Part shown: piece by piece, positions 19,373-31,110 of the stretch
Layout of the letters: the number at the start of each line of letters is the position of its first letter
How positions within the stretch are numbered: the first letter of the stretch is position 1
Assembly: GCA_019671135.1 (NCBI GenBank)
Contig: JAHRHY010000002.1
Coordinates: forward strand, 2,557,501 to 2,621,500
Direction: 5' to 3'
Origin: Linnemannia hyalina
Lineage: Eukaryota; Mortierellomycota; Mortierellomycetes; Mortierellales; Mortierellaceae
DNA: 64,000 nucleotides
Translations under genes and position numbers: made by a program
The notes under the pieces: model-generated
Databases searched by the model: none
What the model was told of the DNA's origin: nothing
What the model saw: the letters and a program-made list of their open reading frames with translations, nothing else

Positions 19373-20836
19373 TCACCCATGCTGTGGACAACGCGTTCCG
19401 ATGCCGCCACAGACATAGCAGAAGTGTGCCCCGCAGCGACATGAGATATGGTTGCAGCCTAGTAGAGAATATCCGACGAAAAACGTGCGATTGTTAGTGT
19501 CACGTTATGTCAACTAGAGACGCAAAAAAATTGGACAGGGTAAAGCGAGGAGAGCCGGTTGGATAATACCTGACGACTTCTCGATCTTCTGGTTGCAGGT
19601 TGGGCAGTTTTTCCACTTGCTTGCGTCAGCTAGGTTTTCAAAAATCTTGTCTTGTCGCTTGTCACAGTTGTTGCCTAACGAATGCCACAAAAAAAGTCCA
19701 AAAAAATGGTATGAGAGATTAGGCGAGGGTATACTATCTTTCTCTCTGGGTGTCTTGATCCTCATTAGAACAGACGAAAGGGCAAGAGGAGTATAATTTT
19801 TACCTTTGTGGGCGGGAGCCAAGCACATGGCACAGAAGGGCTCCATGCAGTAGGGGCAATGATGGTCGACAGGCTTAGTCCCGTCGTTGAGCTCTCCATC
19901 AATCAGCATCCCACAAGTAAGACTTGGGCAATAGATCTAAGTCAATCCGTTGATGTGATCAACGATAATGATCAGTTGTATCGGCCGTGGGTCAGTATCA
20001 CATCACCGTGAGAAGAAAATTGGAGGCATAGCAAAAGAAGCATCGCCTCAAAACATACGTGGGGTCACAATCGAGGCGCAATATCGCACATCATGGACAA
20101 GCGCGTCCTCCTTCCTCACTCTCAAATAACAAGCAGGCATAGAACACACCTTCTTCTTGACAGCATACTCGAGTCCCAAAGCATGCCACTTGACAGCATC
20201 ATCCCCTAGAAGCGCCTCGACCGCGAACGCAGAAACCATCTCCCCGCACTTCTCCTTCGGACAAACAACCGGCCACGCATGCGCCTTGACCTGTGTATCA
20301 ATATACCGCATAGAGCACTCCATACAGAACGCGTGGTCCTGCTCCAAGTGCAACGAGGACCCCAGCTTCAACGACACTGGCTTTTCTGGCTCGAACAGAG
20401 CATTCACATCTGACGCGGCGACTGCGGCAGCAGAGGCGGCGGCGAGTGCCTCTTGCTCCTCGCGCAGGACACTCCGTCCACCGAAAAGAGCACCCGTAAA
20501 GCGCACACGACGCTGCCGAGAGCTGCCGGTCCGACCGTGCGCATGGCCAGAAAGGATCGAGATTGGCTTCTCGGCGATGCGGGGCAGGAGTGGGAGTGCA
20601 TCGGTGGTGATGAAGTTATAATCTTCTGTGTCATCCTGGAAGTCGGGCAAGTCCTTGAGCGAAAACCATTCAAAGTCTTCGAAGCAGATACCGCATTTCA
20701 GAATGCGCGCTGCTAGGGCTCGCATGGCGGTGGTGGTGGGACAGGCTTGGGACGGAGGTGAGCTAGACTTGTTTTTGAAGTGGAGGTGGTAGTTTGAGGG
20801 CCGGGCCTCGGACGATGAGTGAGTGATGGTGGCCAT
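19373..20836 (-). CDS. RBR-type E3 ubiquitin ligase, copy 1
   Basis: Four exons: 20150-20836, 19804-19936, 19570-19674 and 19373-19458 (336 residues). RING1 begins at KCGICFEDF, with a long insertion before HLEQDHAFCMEC and the CPKEKCG pair. The IBR starts IYCPSLTCG and continues through HHCPYCMEPFCAMC. RING2 is WKNCPTCNQKIEKSSGCNHI followed by SCRCGAHFCYVC. In RBR ligases, the cysteine after the glycine in GCNH accepts ubiquitin from the E2 before transfer. The protein ends soon after RING2 (GTRCPQHG), so it lacks the C-terminal Ariadne domain. It is a cytosolic enzyme and its substrate is unknown. It lies in tandem with a paralogue at 21299-22962. Confidence 0.88.
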
Positions 20837-21298
20837 CTCGTTCAGTTGTTGTGTTTGGGGTGTGTTGTTGAAAGAAGAGAGAAAATAAGAGGAAGAAAAG
20901 AGGAGAGAAGGAAGAAATAATGGTGAATAGAAGGAATAAATTCAAGAATGAGCGAACGAGGTGATCAACGTTTTGTTGTGATGGAAGCAATTGGCTTGTT
21001 CTAAAGAGCCTGTGAGCACAGGTATCGTCAGAGTAGGGTCATGTGTTTTTAGAGTCTGTTCGTTGCTTGCTTTATTCACGTTCGTTCTCACAAGTCATTC
21101 CCTTATATACAAGTCCCATGGGGGCATGCTTCAACCCAATCGTGGCTTCTTTCCGTTGCCGTTACCCTTTGGGAAAACTTCCTCCCCGTTTCTCCAAATC
21201 GTTGACTAGCCTCGCTTAGCCCAGCCCTGTACAATGAAACGCGCCCACCTCTCACGTGTCGTCGTCCTACTCTAGTCCCTTCCAAGCTCAGTCAACGT
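20837..21298. other. Spacer between the two RBR genes
   Basis: Contains the promoter of copy 1 and the 3' flank of copy 2. I see no other gene and no RNA. Confidence 0.5.
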
Positions 21299-22962
21299 CT
21301 AATGTTGGTTTCGACAGGGCCATCCGTTGCCGCCACACACATAGCAGAACTGGTTCCCGCAGCGACATGTCATATGGTCACACCCTATCAACAACAGGTC
21401 ATTGAATAGAAACGATGTGTCAGTGTGGCGAAGACAGACACTACTTCACTGGCATGACAAAACAAGACCATTCCATAACGTAAAAAAACAAGAGAGAGAG
21501 AGAGAGATGGGTACCTGAGTCCTTTTCGATCATGTGCTTGCAAGAAGGGCAGCTCTTCCATTTGCTGTCGGTGGCCATGGCCAGGAAGATCTTGTCCAGT
21601 CGTTGTTGACAGTCCATGCCTATGTTATGATTTGCAAACATAAAGTCAAGGAGTGGGGTGTGTGAAAGGGGGAAGAGGAGGAGGAAGGGAAGGAGGAAGA
21701 GAAGGAGGAAAGGATCAGTCAGTCAATTGGATAGATCTGGTCTGGTGAAGACAGGACATGCAATTGCGTAACGCAAAAAACAATGCGCTCAATTTGTTTC
21801 ATTCATGCTGTGCCTGGCTTGACGAGGAGCTGCATGGCCATCAGGCCCGTTATTTTTAATTGACCAAAAACAATAAAAAAGAGAAAGAGACGAAAACGCA
21901 TAATGCATACCTGTGTGTGCTTCACCATGGCACATGGCGCAGAAGGACTGGTTACAGTAGGGGCAGTTGCGGTTGACCGCCTCATCTTCATCGTTTCGGT
22001 CACCGTCAAACAACCGTCCACATGCGTTGCTTGGACAGTAGATCTATTTATTTCATCAAACAGCCACACAGCGGCAGGTAAAAGGTGAGTACAAATGACC
22101 ATAATAGAGCAAGAGAGCATAAAAAAGGGTTTGTTGGTGAACAATGCGTAACTCAAAAGGGAGAGACGGGAACACAAACAGATGGTCCATGTCCGGAATG
22201 ATATCGCCCTTCATCCCCTCAACAGACAAACACGCTCATGCTCATGTTCACGTTTTCTTCCCTTCCTCCTTTTCTTAGCAACAACAAGAACAACAAAAAA
22301 AACGTTACCTTCTTCTGGATCGCGTGCTCGACAGCAAGCTGGTGCCACTGAAGTGCCTCACTCCCCAAGAGAGTCTCAACTGCAAACGAAGACACAACTT
22401 CCCTACAATTCTCATGCGGACAGACGATCGGCCAAGTCTGCGCCTTGACCTGCGTATCAATATATCGTGCCAAGCACTCAAGACAGAACGCATGGTCTTT
22501 GCCCATATGCAACGAGCACCCCAACTTCAAAGCCTCGACCGAGGGACCTGTCACAGAAACTTGTTTGAGCTTCTGTTGTTTCTGTTCCCGACGTTGACGA
22601 CGGCTCTCCCCTCCAAACAAGGCACGGATGCCACGATCCTGACTGGCACGTATGCTTGTGCCTTGGTTACGACGATGACTGCAAAAGATGTGAAAAGGCC
22701 GTTGACAGATTCGTGGGCGTGACGGTGGGGATGATACTACTACTGTGGCGGCGCTATTGTCTTTTGGGTCTTCCTGGTATCCGTTGAGGTCCTTGAGCGA
22801 GAACCATTCAAAGTCGTCCATGCATATACCGCATTGAAGGATACGAGCCGGTGGAGGAGGAGGAGGGGAAGGGGTATGGTGGTGATGTTTGTGATCGTGA
22901 TGGGTCGATGGTCCGACTTTGGACGGCGGGTGGGCCATGGTGGTCATGGTGATATGCTGCAT
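21299..22962 (-). CDS. RBR-type E3 ubiquitin ligase, copy 2
   Basis: Four exons: 22309-22962, 21911-22043, 21515-21619 and 21299-21384 (325 residues from the ATG at 22962; ATGs at 22947 and 22938 are also possible). Exons 2-4 have the same lengths and phases as copy 1 (133, 105 and 86 bases), so the pair is a tandem duplication. Domains in order: RING1 (LQCGICMDDFEWFSLKDLNG to CPHENC), IBR (IYCPSNACG to NCPYCNQSFCAMC), RING2 (KSCPSCKHMIEKDSGCDHMT to CRCGNQFCYVC). The putative acceptor cysteine is in GCDH. A His/Pro-rich N-terminus (HDHKHHHHTPSPPPPPP) replaces the Ser-rich start of copy 1. The part between RING1 halves is basic, with an RRQRREQKQQKLK stretch. Confidence 0.87.
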
Positions 22963-24479
22963 CCTGATTCTTGTTTGCTTGCTTGCTGCTGGCTGTTGCT
23001 GTTCCTCGTCTGGGTGATAGGGTTGGTGTGTGAGAGAGAAGGAGACAGAAAAGAAGAGAAGAGGAAAGAGGACGAGAATAAAAAGAAGAGAGAGAGAGAG
23101 ACAAAGGGGTGATTGACAGTCGTCTGTGTGTTTGACGTGATAGGCTGTAATGGATGGGCACAGGTCAAGGCACAACAGCACAGGCACAAAAAGTACAAAA
23201 CGAATAATCGTTTGGTTGGTTGGAAGGAAGAGAGGGAAAAGAGAGGGAGAGAGAAGAGGTGTATGTTGTGGGAAAAGGATGTTGCCGTTACTGAGAGACG
23301 TGGATAGAAAAGATGTGCTGTTATTGTGGTAGCTGTTATTGTTGTTGTTGAAACAAACAAAAAAGAAAGGAGAGAAAGATGGAAAAGTGAGAGAGAGAAA
23401 GAAAGGAAACAAAAGAGGCAAAGCAGGACGCATTATTTTATATGTGGCCCTAAGCCTACTTCTTATTTTTCTCCTTATGACTCTGTCTTTTCGCAACAAT
23501 CAAACGAGAAAAAGAAATGGGACCCCTATGGACACCGGTCTCCTTTGCGATGGGATTGTTCGTTTGTGATGAATATGCGTATAAGAGCGAGATGGAGTGT
23601 GTGCGTGACACTCGCCACGAGTGCTTGTTAGTATCAAGTGGCTCAGCCAAAAGAGAAAAAGTAGAGGGAGGCAAGGCAAAGAGGCAACAGATAAGGCTGA
23701 CAGAAGAACGAAAGCGAGAAAAGGGCAGAGTCGAGCATGCTTATGGACGATGGCAGGTAGAAAGTGGGAGTCAGGTTGCCATCGGTCACTCGCCGAGCAC
23801 TCATACAAAAAGAACGCTCTCTACAACAGAAGAACCTTGCCAATCCATACAGCATCGCATGATAGGAGTACTAATAAAAAAACCTCACATCCTCTGAAGT
23901 GATTAATGACCATCGCATGGGTCGGTGCTCTTCGTTACATGAAGGTTATGGAGTGTGTCTTCAAAGAGCACTTGGCTGCGCCCTCATGTTCACTTTTCTT
24001 GCCGATTTTTGCCACCCCTCATTTCCTCTTCACGGCTAAAATTTCGATTCTCGACTCTGTTTTCTCCCTCACCTAGGCGCTGTGCGACCGACAGCTTTCT
24101 ACTCTTCAAGGGTCGACGGGGATATTCTCAAACAATGCTTCTTTTTTCTGTCGTTTATTCTTTCCTGTCGTTGTCGCACGCCTTTTTTTTTTTTTAGCAG
24201 AGTTTATTTGTAGGTAGGTAGTAGTATCATACAAGGTCAAGAAAGACAAAAGAGAGAGGTATAGAAGAGGCAAAGATAGAAGGCAGTGCATCAAGAAATG
24301 AATGTACACTCACTGAAGCGTGACATGGTTGGAAAAAGAGATAAAAGAAGCGTGTTTGGAAACCAAACAAAAAGAAAATAGTCAATCCCGTCTATACCTC
24401 CAAGAGAAAAGCAAAAAAAGGGGGTCGAGGTCTCCTCGAAGGAAAAGAGAAAAAAGTGTCTGGACTTCCCCCTACACTT
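22963..24479. other. Intergenic; purine/pyrimidine-rich, no gene recognised
   Basis: The open frame of RBR copy 2 extends upstream to 23499 but there encodes only low-complexity hydrophobic/serine sequence and looks like 5' UTR. GA/AG-rich tracts occur at 23085-23105 and 23225-23260. Otherwise nothing is seen. Confidence 0.5.
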
Positions 24480-26780
24480 TTATGCGTTGGGGTTCAACAA
24501 AGGGCGGTTCTCGTCGGGGTGGACGGCCTTGGGAGGAGCGCAAACATGGGGCTCGATCACACCGTTGAAAACAAAGGTTCCGTACACAAGCAAGGCAAAG
24601 CCTATATAAAAGAAAAAAACGTGGAGCAATAACAGAGCGACAAAGGCGAAGGTTAGCATAGAGTTCGGTCTGGAGCAGTCGATGCCCTCTTAGACTTTTC
24701 AATCACGAGGGGAAGAGTGGCAAAGTAATAAAAAGACAAAGTAGACAAACGTGTAACTTACCAAGAACCTGGAGGGGGATAAACTTCTCCCAACCGAGGT
24801 AGAGAGAGATGGCCCAGATGAAGAGAGTACGGCACGAATCGATAGTCGAACGCGAGGTGGCGCAGATGGTCTTTGTGACCGAGATACCGAAGAAGTTGAA
24901 CGACGAGATACTGAAGAGCATCACAATCGAGGGGATCCAGATCTGAGGGTAAGTCGTGATCTGCTCCCAGCCAGCGTGGAGGTCAAAGTACGAACCAGGG
25001 TGCGATGCGCCAATAGTGAAGTGAAGGATGGGCATAGCAACCAAAACGGTGATTGTTCCAAAAAGACCCTCGAAACCAACAGCGCGCAGGGGAGCAATCT
25101 GGTATCCTGACAAGAACTTTTCCTCGACCACAAACTGAGTAGCGGTGAAGATCTGGGCAATGAGAACGAGGAAGATTCCGAGAATGGCCTTGGCAGCCTG
25201 GATGGCCTCATCCGAGTCTGGTTCGGCGTTACCGACGAGGTCCTTGGTGGCGGGGGTGATGACAGAAGCGAGTCCAACGGTGGCGATACCGGCGACGATA
25301 GTGAAGAGAGCGAACCATTCATAGGCAAGGAGCTTTCTGCCCAAGAACATGATTGAGAGAAGACCAGTGAAGATGACCAATGCACCGCGCAGCATCTGGT
25401 AGACCGAGGCAGCGCAATAAATCAAACCGACATTCATCAACTATATATGCAAAGCGCATCATTGGATACAGAGACAATAGTCTGGTTAGAACACATGCTG
25501 TTCCACGGGGTCACCGTCATTCATTCCACTATCCTCCGGTTCAAATGCGCTGATGGTTTAACCTGTCCTGCTACTTCGTCCTGTCCTGCTGCTTGCAATG
25601 GCATGTATCGATGGATGCTCCATCTCGAGAGACTCTTTTAGCTTCTTCGTGGGCACATCCTTGATCCATTCCTGTTTTCGCGTTGCATCCTGCTGTCGCT
25701 GTTGTTGTTTTCCCGCGCATGTCCAAATCTGAAAGATGTTGCCATTCCAAGATCCCGGATATTGCAGTCCGTCCGATGAAAAAGGGGCAGGAAAGGGAGA
25801 AAATGTAACCAATGAGAGTGAAAAAAAAGGGTGATGTTGTGTTACGTACTGTGCTGGCGGTCATGTCACAGAGGGTGGGCAACCAAAGCAAGAGAACCAA
25901 GGGGCCCTCGAGCTTTCTCTTCTTCAAGGGAGCAGCATGTCCGTTTCCGTGTCCGTGTCCATGTTCGTGTGGAGAAGAAAGAAGGCCGTCCGACTCGACC
26001 ACCGCGAGGATATCATCCTCCTCGTCGTCCAGAATCAAGTCAGCCCACTTGGCACGGCCATACTTTTCGGCCAAGAAAGCAAAGATAGAGGCAGCGACCA
26101 GACAGAGGGTCTCGCCCATGAACATGTTGAGTGTCTGCCAGATGGGCTGTTCAAAGTGCTCATGAGTCTTGGGGTCGGGGTTGTCACAGTTCTTGACACA
26201 GGCCATGTCCTGGTCTAAGAATGAAGGTGGCAACGACAAAGCATAACGGGTGGAATTGGTCAACTGTTTTGCCATTGTTGTTCTTGGTGAGTGGGGTCCA
26301 TGTGGAATATGCGTTTGTTAGTGCGAATTGTCATGCCGGACGTCCTTTCAACGCTCTTTTCCTCCCCTCTGGTCCTTTCTTTGTCCTCTGTTTGTGTCCT
26401 GTTTAAACATGGCAAAGAGCAAATACAGATAAACGCAATTCACACAAAGAGGAGGAGTTCAAAAGAATGACAGAGAGGATGGGAGGGCGAGTCGGATGTT
26501 GAACGTTGACACACATATTTAGCTCTGCCGCAAACACAATTATGTGTATTGTCCCTTCCTGTCAATCTTCCTGTGAGTCTTCCTGTCAATCTTCCTGTCA
26601 GTCTTCCTGTCAATCTTCCTGTTTGTCTGTCTGTCTGTCCGTCTGTCTTGCTTGTTGTTCGAAAGCGTACGAGTGGGAGTGGGAAAAGGAGATTAACGTA
26701 CACTTTGAGATGACGGTGTTGGCTGTTCCTGCGATCAGCATTCCGACCACGAGGCCGATGTTGCCTCTGTTGATGGACAT
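24480..26780 (-). CDS. SLC35F6-like (drug/metabolite transporter superfamily) membrane protein
   Basis: Four exons: 26702-26780, 25850-26214, 24762-25440 and 24480-24601 (414 residues). The first exon encodes IGLVVGMLIAGTANTVISK. The junction then gives KYQDMACVKNC, followed by FEQPIWQTLNMFMGETLCL, the typical start of SLC35F6 relatives. The second half carries YQMLRGALVIFTGLLSIMFL and FVVEEKFLSGYQIAPLRAVG, strongly conserved in that family. About ten transmembrane helices are expected. In animals SLC35F6 is a lysosomal/mitochondrial-associated protein with unclear substrate; the fungal role is not known. A cytosolic-looking loop has acidic DDEEDD and His-rich HEHGHGHGNGH (residues ~109-119), which could bind metal. 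Intron 1 holds a 12-bp minisatellite. Confidence 0.85.
26553..26650 (-). repeat. 12-bp minisatellite in SLC35F6-like intron 1
   Basis: About six units of TCTTCCTGTCAA (variants GAG, CAG, TTG at the end) are followed by a GTCT-rich run. It lies inside intron 1 (26215-26701), close to the donor. Confidence 0.75.
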
Positions 26781-28872
26781 TGGGCTATGTGTCTGGGAGT
26801 AATGAGTTGGTGGGTAGTTGGTTGGTTTGGTTGGGAGAGTGCGAAGAGTGCGAGGGTAGAGGGTGGAGTGCGAAGTGAGAAGAGAGACGCAAAAGAGGGA
26901 AAAGGAGTTTTTATAAGTGAAGGAAGAAAGAAAAGAAAGGAGGGCGAGAACAAAAGTAAAGAATATGAGGAAGAGCGGATAAAATGAGGCGAGAGCAAAA
27001 GAGAGTGACGGAAAACAAGGGGGCGTGTTTGATTGAATTGAATACAGAGACTGAGGCACAAGTGTATTGATTTGTATGCAGGAGAGGAGAGGGGGGAAAA
27101 GGAAAGGAAGAGTTGAAGAAGAAAAAGACGAAACAAACGGTGCCATAGCTCCCGTTTAAAGGCGAACGGCGACCATCATCGTTACATCAAACTTCGGTAT
27201 TCATTCGCTATAAGAGTTATGGCACAGTGGTGGACTAACACAACAAAGGAAAGAGTCATATTCATCGACAGAAACGCTATTCATAGGTAATTAGTCAACC
27301 AGCCTGGTGACCCAAGACAACTCGTGGCCAACTCTCTTCTTGGATGGATGGACAGAGTGCGGCTAGAGTGTAAACGATCGACCAATCACATCTTACTTCC
27401 TCTTTCCCAGGGGCGTTCCTTTAGTTTGCTTTTGCTCTTTCATTCATTCTCCCTTCAGTGCCCACATACATCCGCCCCCCATAATTCGCAATCAGTTAGG
27501 TTGCAAGTTGCAACTGAAAAGAAAAGGAAGAACCACACACGTCGCCTTTGAGAGCCCTCTCTCTCCCTTGCATCCAAAAGACATCACAGTGCTGAACAAA
27601 TGCCTGCCTATTATGGATTTCATTTTCCAGGGCCAAAGGCGTGAAAAACTGCGGTTTCCTTTCAACTTTGATTCCGCCTTTAAAGAACGAGGAATATGCG
27701 TTGTTCAAGTCGGTAAAGTAGCGGGCCCCGCTCGTCTTTGCGACAAACAAACCATAGTGGAAGGACAGCTTGCTTTGTGCGCGACTGTTCCTCGAAACGG
27801 ATAGAGTTTTAATGCATTGATCAGCTGGCGAGATCATGCTGGCAATAATAATTTTGAGAAGGGACGATATGCACCACTCACCCGCTCCTTGAAGATTTGT
27901 TTCTAACTATTGCTGTTGTTGGGGGTTGCGGAACATGGGAAGAGAGGGATTATTACTCAGAAAAGAAGGAGTGGATAAGGAGAATAAGGATAGGGGGCAA
28001 AAAGAAAGAAGGGATGTGTTGTGTCCCATATTTTTTGATTTATGCATTGTGCATCGCAACATCGCTTCCCCACCCTGCAGGGATCGTCTCACTCTCGAAA
28101 TTTTGTGTGTCAGAAACGGAGAGAGCGATCACGCCAGGTATATATAATAATCGCAGAAGCAATAGAAAACAACTCAGCGTGGAAATAAAGTGGCACGAGA
28201 TTTTTTGATTTGCATGTGCTGCTGTTCTGGTTCTTTCAACGCGGGAGAAGCCTTGCGGTCCAGCTTGGCACTGGCATCCCGATCGGATCGCACTGTAAGG
28301 TAGATGGGTGGATATTCCTATTGAACCAAGAAGCGACTGGCATATCGTTGTTGATGTTTTATGATGCTATATCGCATTCAATTGGAAAACAGGTAAGGGT
28401 GGTGTCCTGTCTGTTTGTTGAGTTTGTTCCCATCCAAGGGGCGAGGAGTGAGTCTTCCAGGAAGAGATGTTCGGCTCGCAGAAGGAGGAGCAGAGAACAA
28501 TTTCGCTTCGAAATTCATCCGTGTCTGTTTTCTGTGCGGTAGAATGTAGTGCGTCCTACTTCAATCGTTTCTTTGCTGCTCTCCGTCCTTCCTCTTTATT
28601 CTTTTCTCCGGTGTGCGTGTGATAGTCGGTACTAAGAGTGTCTCCTCCGACCTTTCTTTTCTTCCCCATCTCTCACCTTCTTTGATTCCCTCCATTACCC
28701 CACTCTACTCACATCAACTAATTACCCACTTACTACTTTCTCTTTCTCCGCCTACAGTCCTAGTCACCCGACACCTCCTTCCCTCCTTCACACTCAACTA
28801 CAACTACATCTACAACTTGTGTCGGGGTACATATACTATCCTAGCACCCAGCAAAGACATAGGCGGCTCACC
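26781..28872. other. Divergent intergenic region between SLC35F6-like and PEX16
   Basis: Contains the two divergent promoters. GA-rich and CT-rich tracts flank the SLC35F6-like start (26860-27120), and pyrimidine-rich 5' UTR-like sequence precedes PEX16 (28650-28800). Several open frames of 60-110 codons overlap on both strands and match nothing I recognise. Confidence 0.5.
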
Positions 28873-30807
28873 ATGGACTTTCTCAAAAAGTACGAGTCGT
28901 TCATCTTCAAGAATGCCTCTCAGATCTCAAGCATCGAGAGCACCCTTAGGTCACTCACCTACATCCTCCCTGGTACGACCCGTCGTTTTGTCTTATTCAT
29001 CTACTCGCTTGTTAATATATTATATTTCTTACTTATAAAACTGACATGATACGTTGCGGAAACGCTTCTATTACTCTCTCTTCCACTTTCCTGTCACTGT
29101 TCTCTCATCTCTCGCTCGCTCTCGTTCTGTGTGACCCTTTTTAGGTCGGTTCGATGATGCCGATCTCGCGTCTGAGGCCTGTAAGTGCAACCGTTTGTTT
29201 GCTTCGATATTTCGGATCGCTTCCCGGGAACCTCTTTTGACCTGTCTTGGTTGACTGAACCATGCAGTTTGGAGCCCATTGTCAACCCATCAGTCGTTGC
29301 TAGTTAGTAAGGATTCACCCTAACTCACACTCATCTTATATTTTCAACTTGATAGTGTTCTCGACGCTGAACTTGCTTGGCATTTACCACGACACGATTT
29401 TGACAAGGCATGTGGCTAGTTTGCCAGCGACTCATCGACCTACACCATCGCCCTTGAACCGATACGCCCGGGACTGGCAGAACTCGTCGCTGACCTACAA
29501 GAGGATTGCCATGCTTCTGACGGTAATCCAGTACACCGAGGTGTTGATCGAGATGGGTGTTCAGAAGAAGTGGGGTCAACAGTACAAGTGGCGTGTCATC
29601 ACCGCCCTTGAAGCCATCAAGTAAGTCTTCCTTTTCACATCAAAGCGCTGAGGAAAAAAATTGTCTGCTTTAGCATGACAAAGACGAAAACGAACAAAGC
29701 GTCTCTGTGGATCAATTGGAAGATAAAAGTGAAAAAAAGAACATTTAACGTTTTTTATTTGTGTGTCTGTCCACTTGTGTCACACACCGATGGCAAACCG
29801 ACGACGATCGCATATTCAGAACTAACTCGCTGTGGTTTTCACACTCGAATCATAGGGCTGCTGGACGGTTGACTTTGCTGCGATTGACAAACCAGAGGAT
29901 GATCATGCACCCGATCCACACAGAGCGCGACGTGGACCCCTCCACACTCGCTGATCTCGCCGAGGCAGAACAGTCGGTCAAGGAGAGCCACTGGACAGGC
30001 ACCAGGACAGGATCGACTCGTCTTCAGTTGAGTGCTGTCCAGAAGAACAGCGGCAACGGCAAGGCTGGCGGCAAATCGGATGTCACAGAGTTCTTGCTCA
30101 GCAAGGTCCTCACACCCGATGTGGTCCGCAAGCCTCGCGATCTCGTTGGCATGTTGAGTGGATTGGGCGCTATTGGCGAGTACATGTTTGTGCTGAGACC
30201 TTTGATCTATGTCTTGGCGATGCGCAAGTACGGACAAAAGTCGTGGTACCCCTGGTTCTTGTCCCTGGCGATCGAGTTGGCGTCGAGGACGAGTATCAAG
30301 CACTGCTTGGCCAGCCGTCCTGGTGGTGGCCGTGGTGGATCGGGAACCTTGCTCGAGAAGGATGAGATGAAGAGGCGACTCTGGTTGTTGCTCTACTATG
30401 TTCTCCGCAGCCCCTTCTACGACCGCTTTACCAAGTAAGGATCAATCCTCTTTGTTTTTGTAGAAAGATTGTCAGGAGGAATGGTGGATGTGTACAGGTT
30501 GTTTGCTAGTTGTGTTTACTAATGGTTTCGATCGACTTTGATTTTTTTTGGTGGCAATTTTTTATTTGTTAAAATAGGGAGCGTCTCCACAACTTTTGCG
30601 AGTCGGCCAGCAAGAAGCCTCTCATCTCGCTTGTCGGAGGCATTGTCCGCGACTACCAGCCCCTCTGGGAGTCTGTCTACTTTTACAGTATGTCTCTCTT
30701 TTCCTGCTGCTTGGACTTGCTAATTGTTGTTGTTCGCAATAGTGATATGTTCCTAACGAAAGCCCACCTTCCACTTGTTCTTACCTCTAATAGCTGCCGG
30801 TTCATAA
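28873..30807 (+). CDS. PEX16: Peroxisomal membrane biogenesis protein Pex16
   Basis: Six exons: 28873-28972, 29145-29180, 29356-29620, 29856-30434, 30578-30687 and 30794-30807 (367 residues), with GT-AG introns. Family landmarks include the N-terminal YESFIFKNASQISSIESTLR, RFDDADLASEALFSTLNLLG, and the C-terminal RRLWLLLYYVLRSPFYDRFT followed by a last exon coding only for the end of TAGS. Pex16 is an integral membrane protein that helps insert peroxisomal membrane proteins with Pex3 and Pex19. The length matches orthologues (~340-390). Exon 2 is 36 bases and exon 6 is 14 bases, so automated annotation may miss them. It is convergent with eS7. Confidence 0.93.
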
Positions 30808-31110
30808 GGCATTTTGCGACTCATCCTTCCTCTGCGCTGTATATTCCGATTTTGACAATGAAAACAATAAATGGTTACTTTGTTCCTTTTGTAACTGCCT
30901 TCCCTCGATGTAACAAAACAAACAAAACAAACACACACACAAAGACATTGAAAAAAAAGAAGGGATGTGTTCTTTCCTTAGTGTTTATTTGTTTTGAATG
31001 GTCCAGAAAAAAAAAAGTCCATATTGGCCATGGCCCTTTAACTTTAATAGCCCAGTCATCGTCTCATTATCTCCCATAACAATAGTAGTGTGGAAAGAGA
31101 ACAAGATAAT
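30808..31110. other. Convergent 3' spacer between PEX16 and eS7
   Basis: About 300 bases shared by the two 3' UTRs. It contains AATAAA near 30869. No gene is seen. Confidence 0.5.

Noticed and set aside
22963..23499. Upstream in-frame extension of RBR copy 2
   Set aside because: It encodes low-complexity hydrophobic and Ser/Pro sequence (for example LSFPSFSPFFFVCF) with no match to copy 1. It looks like a pyrimidine-rich 5' UTR.
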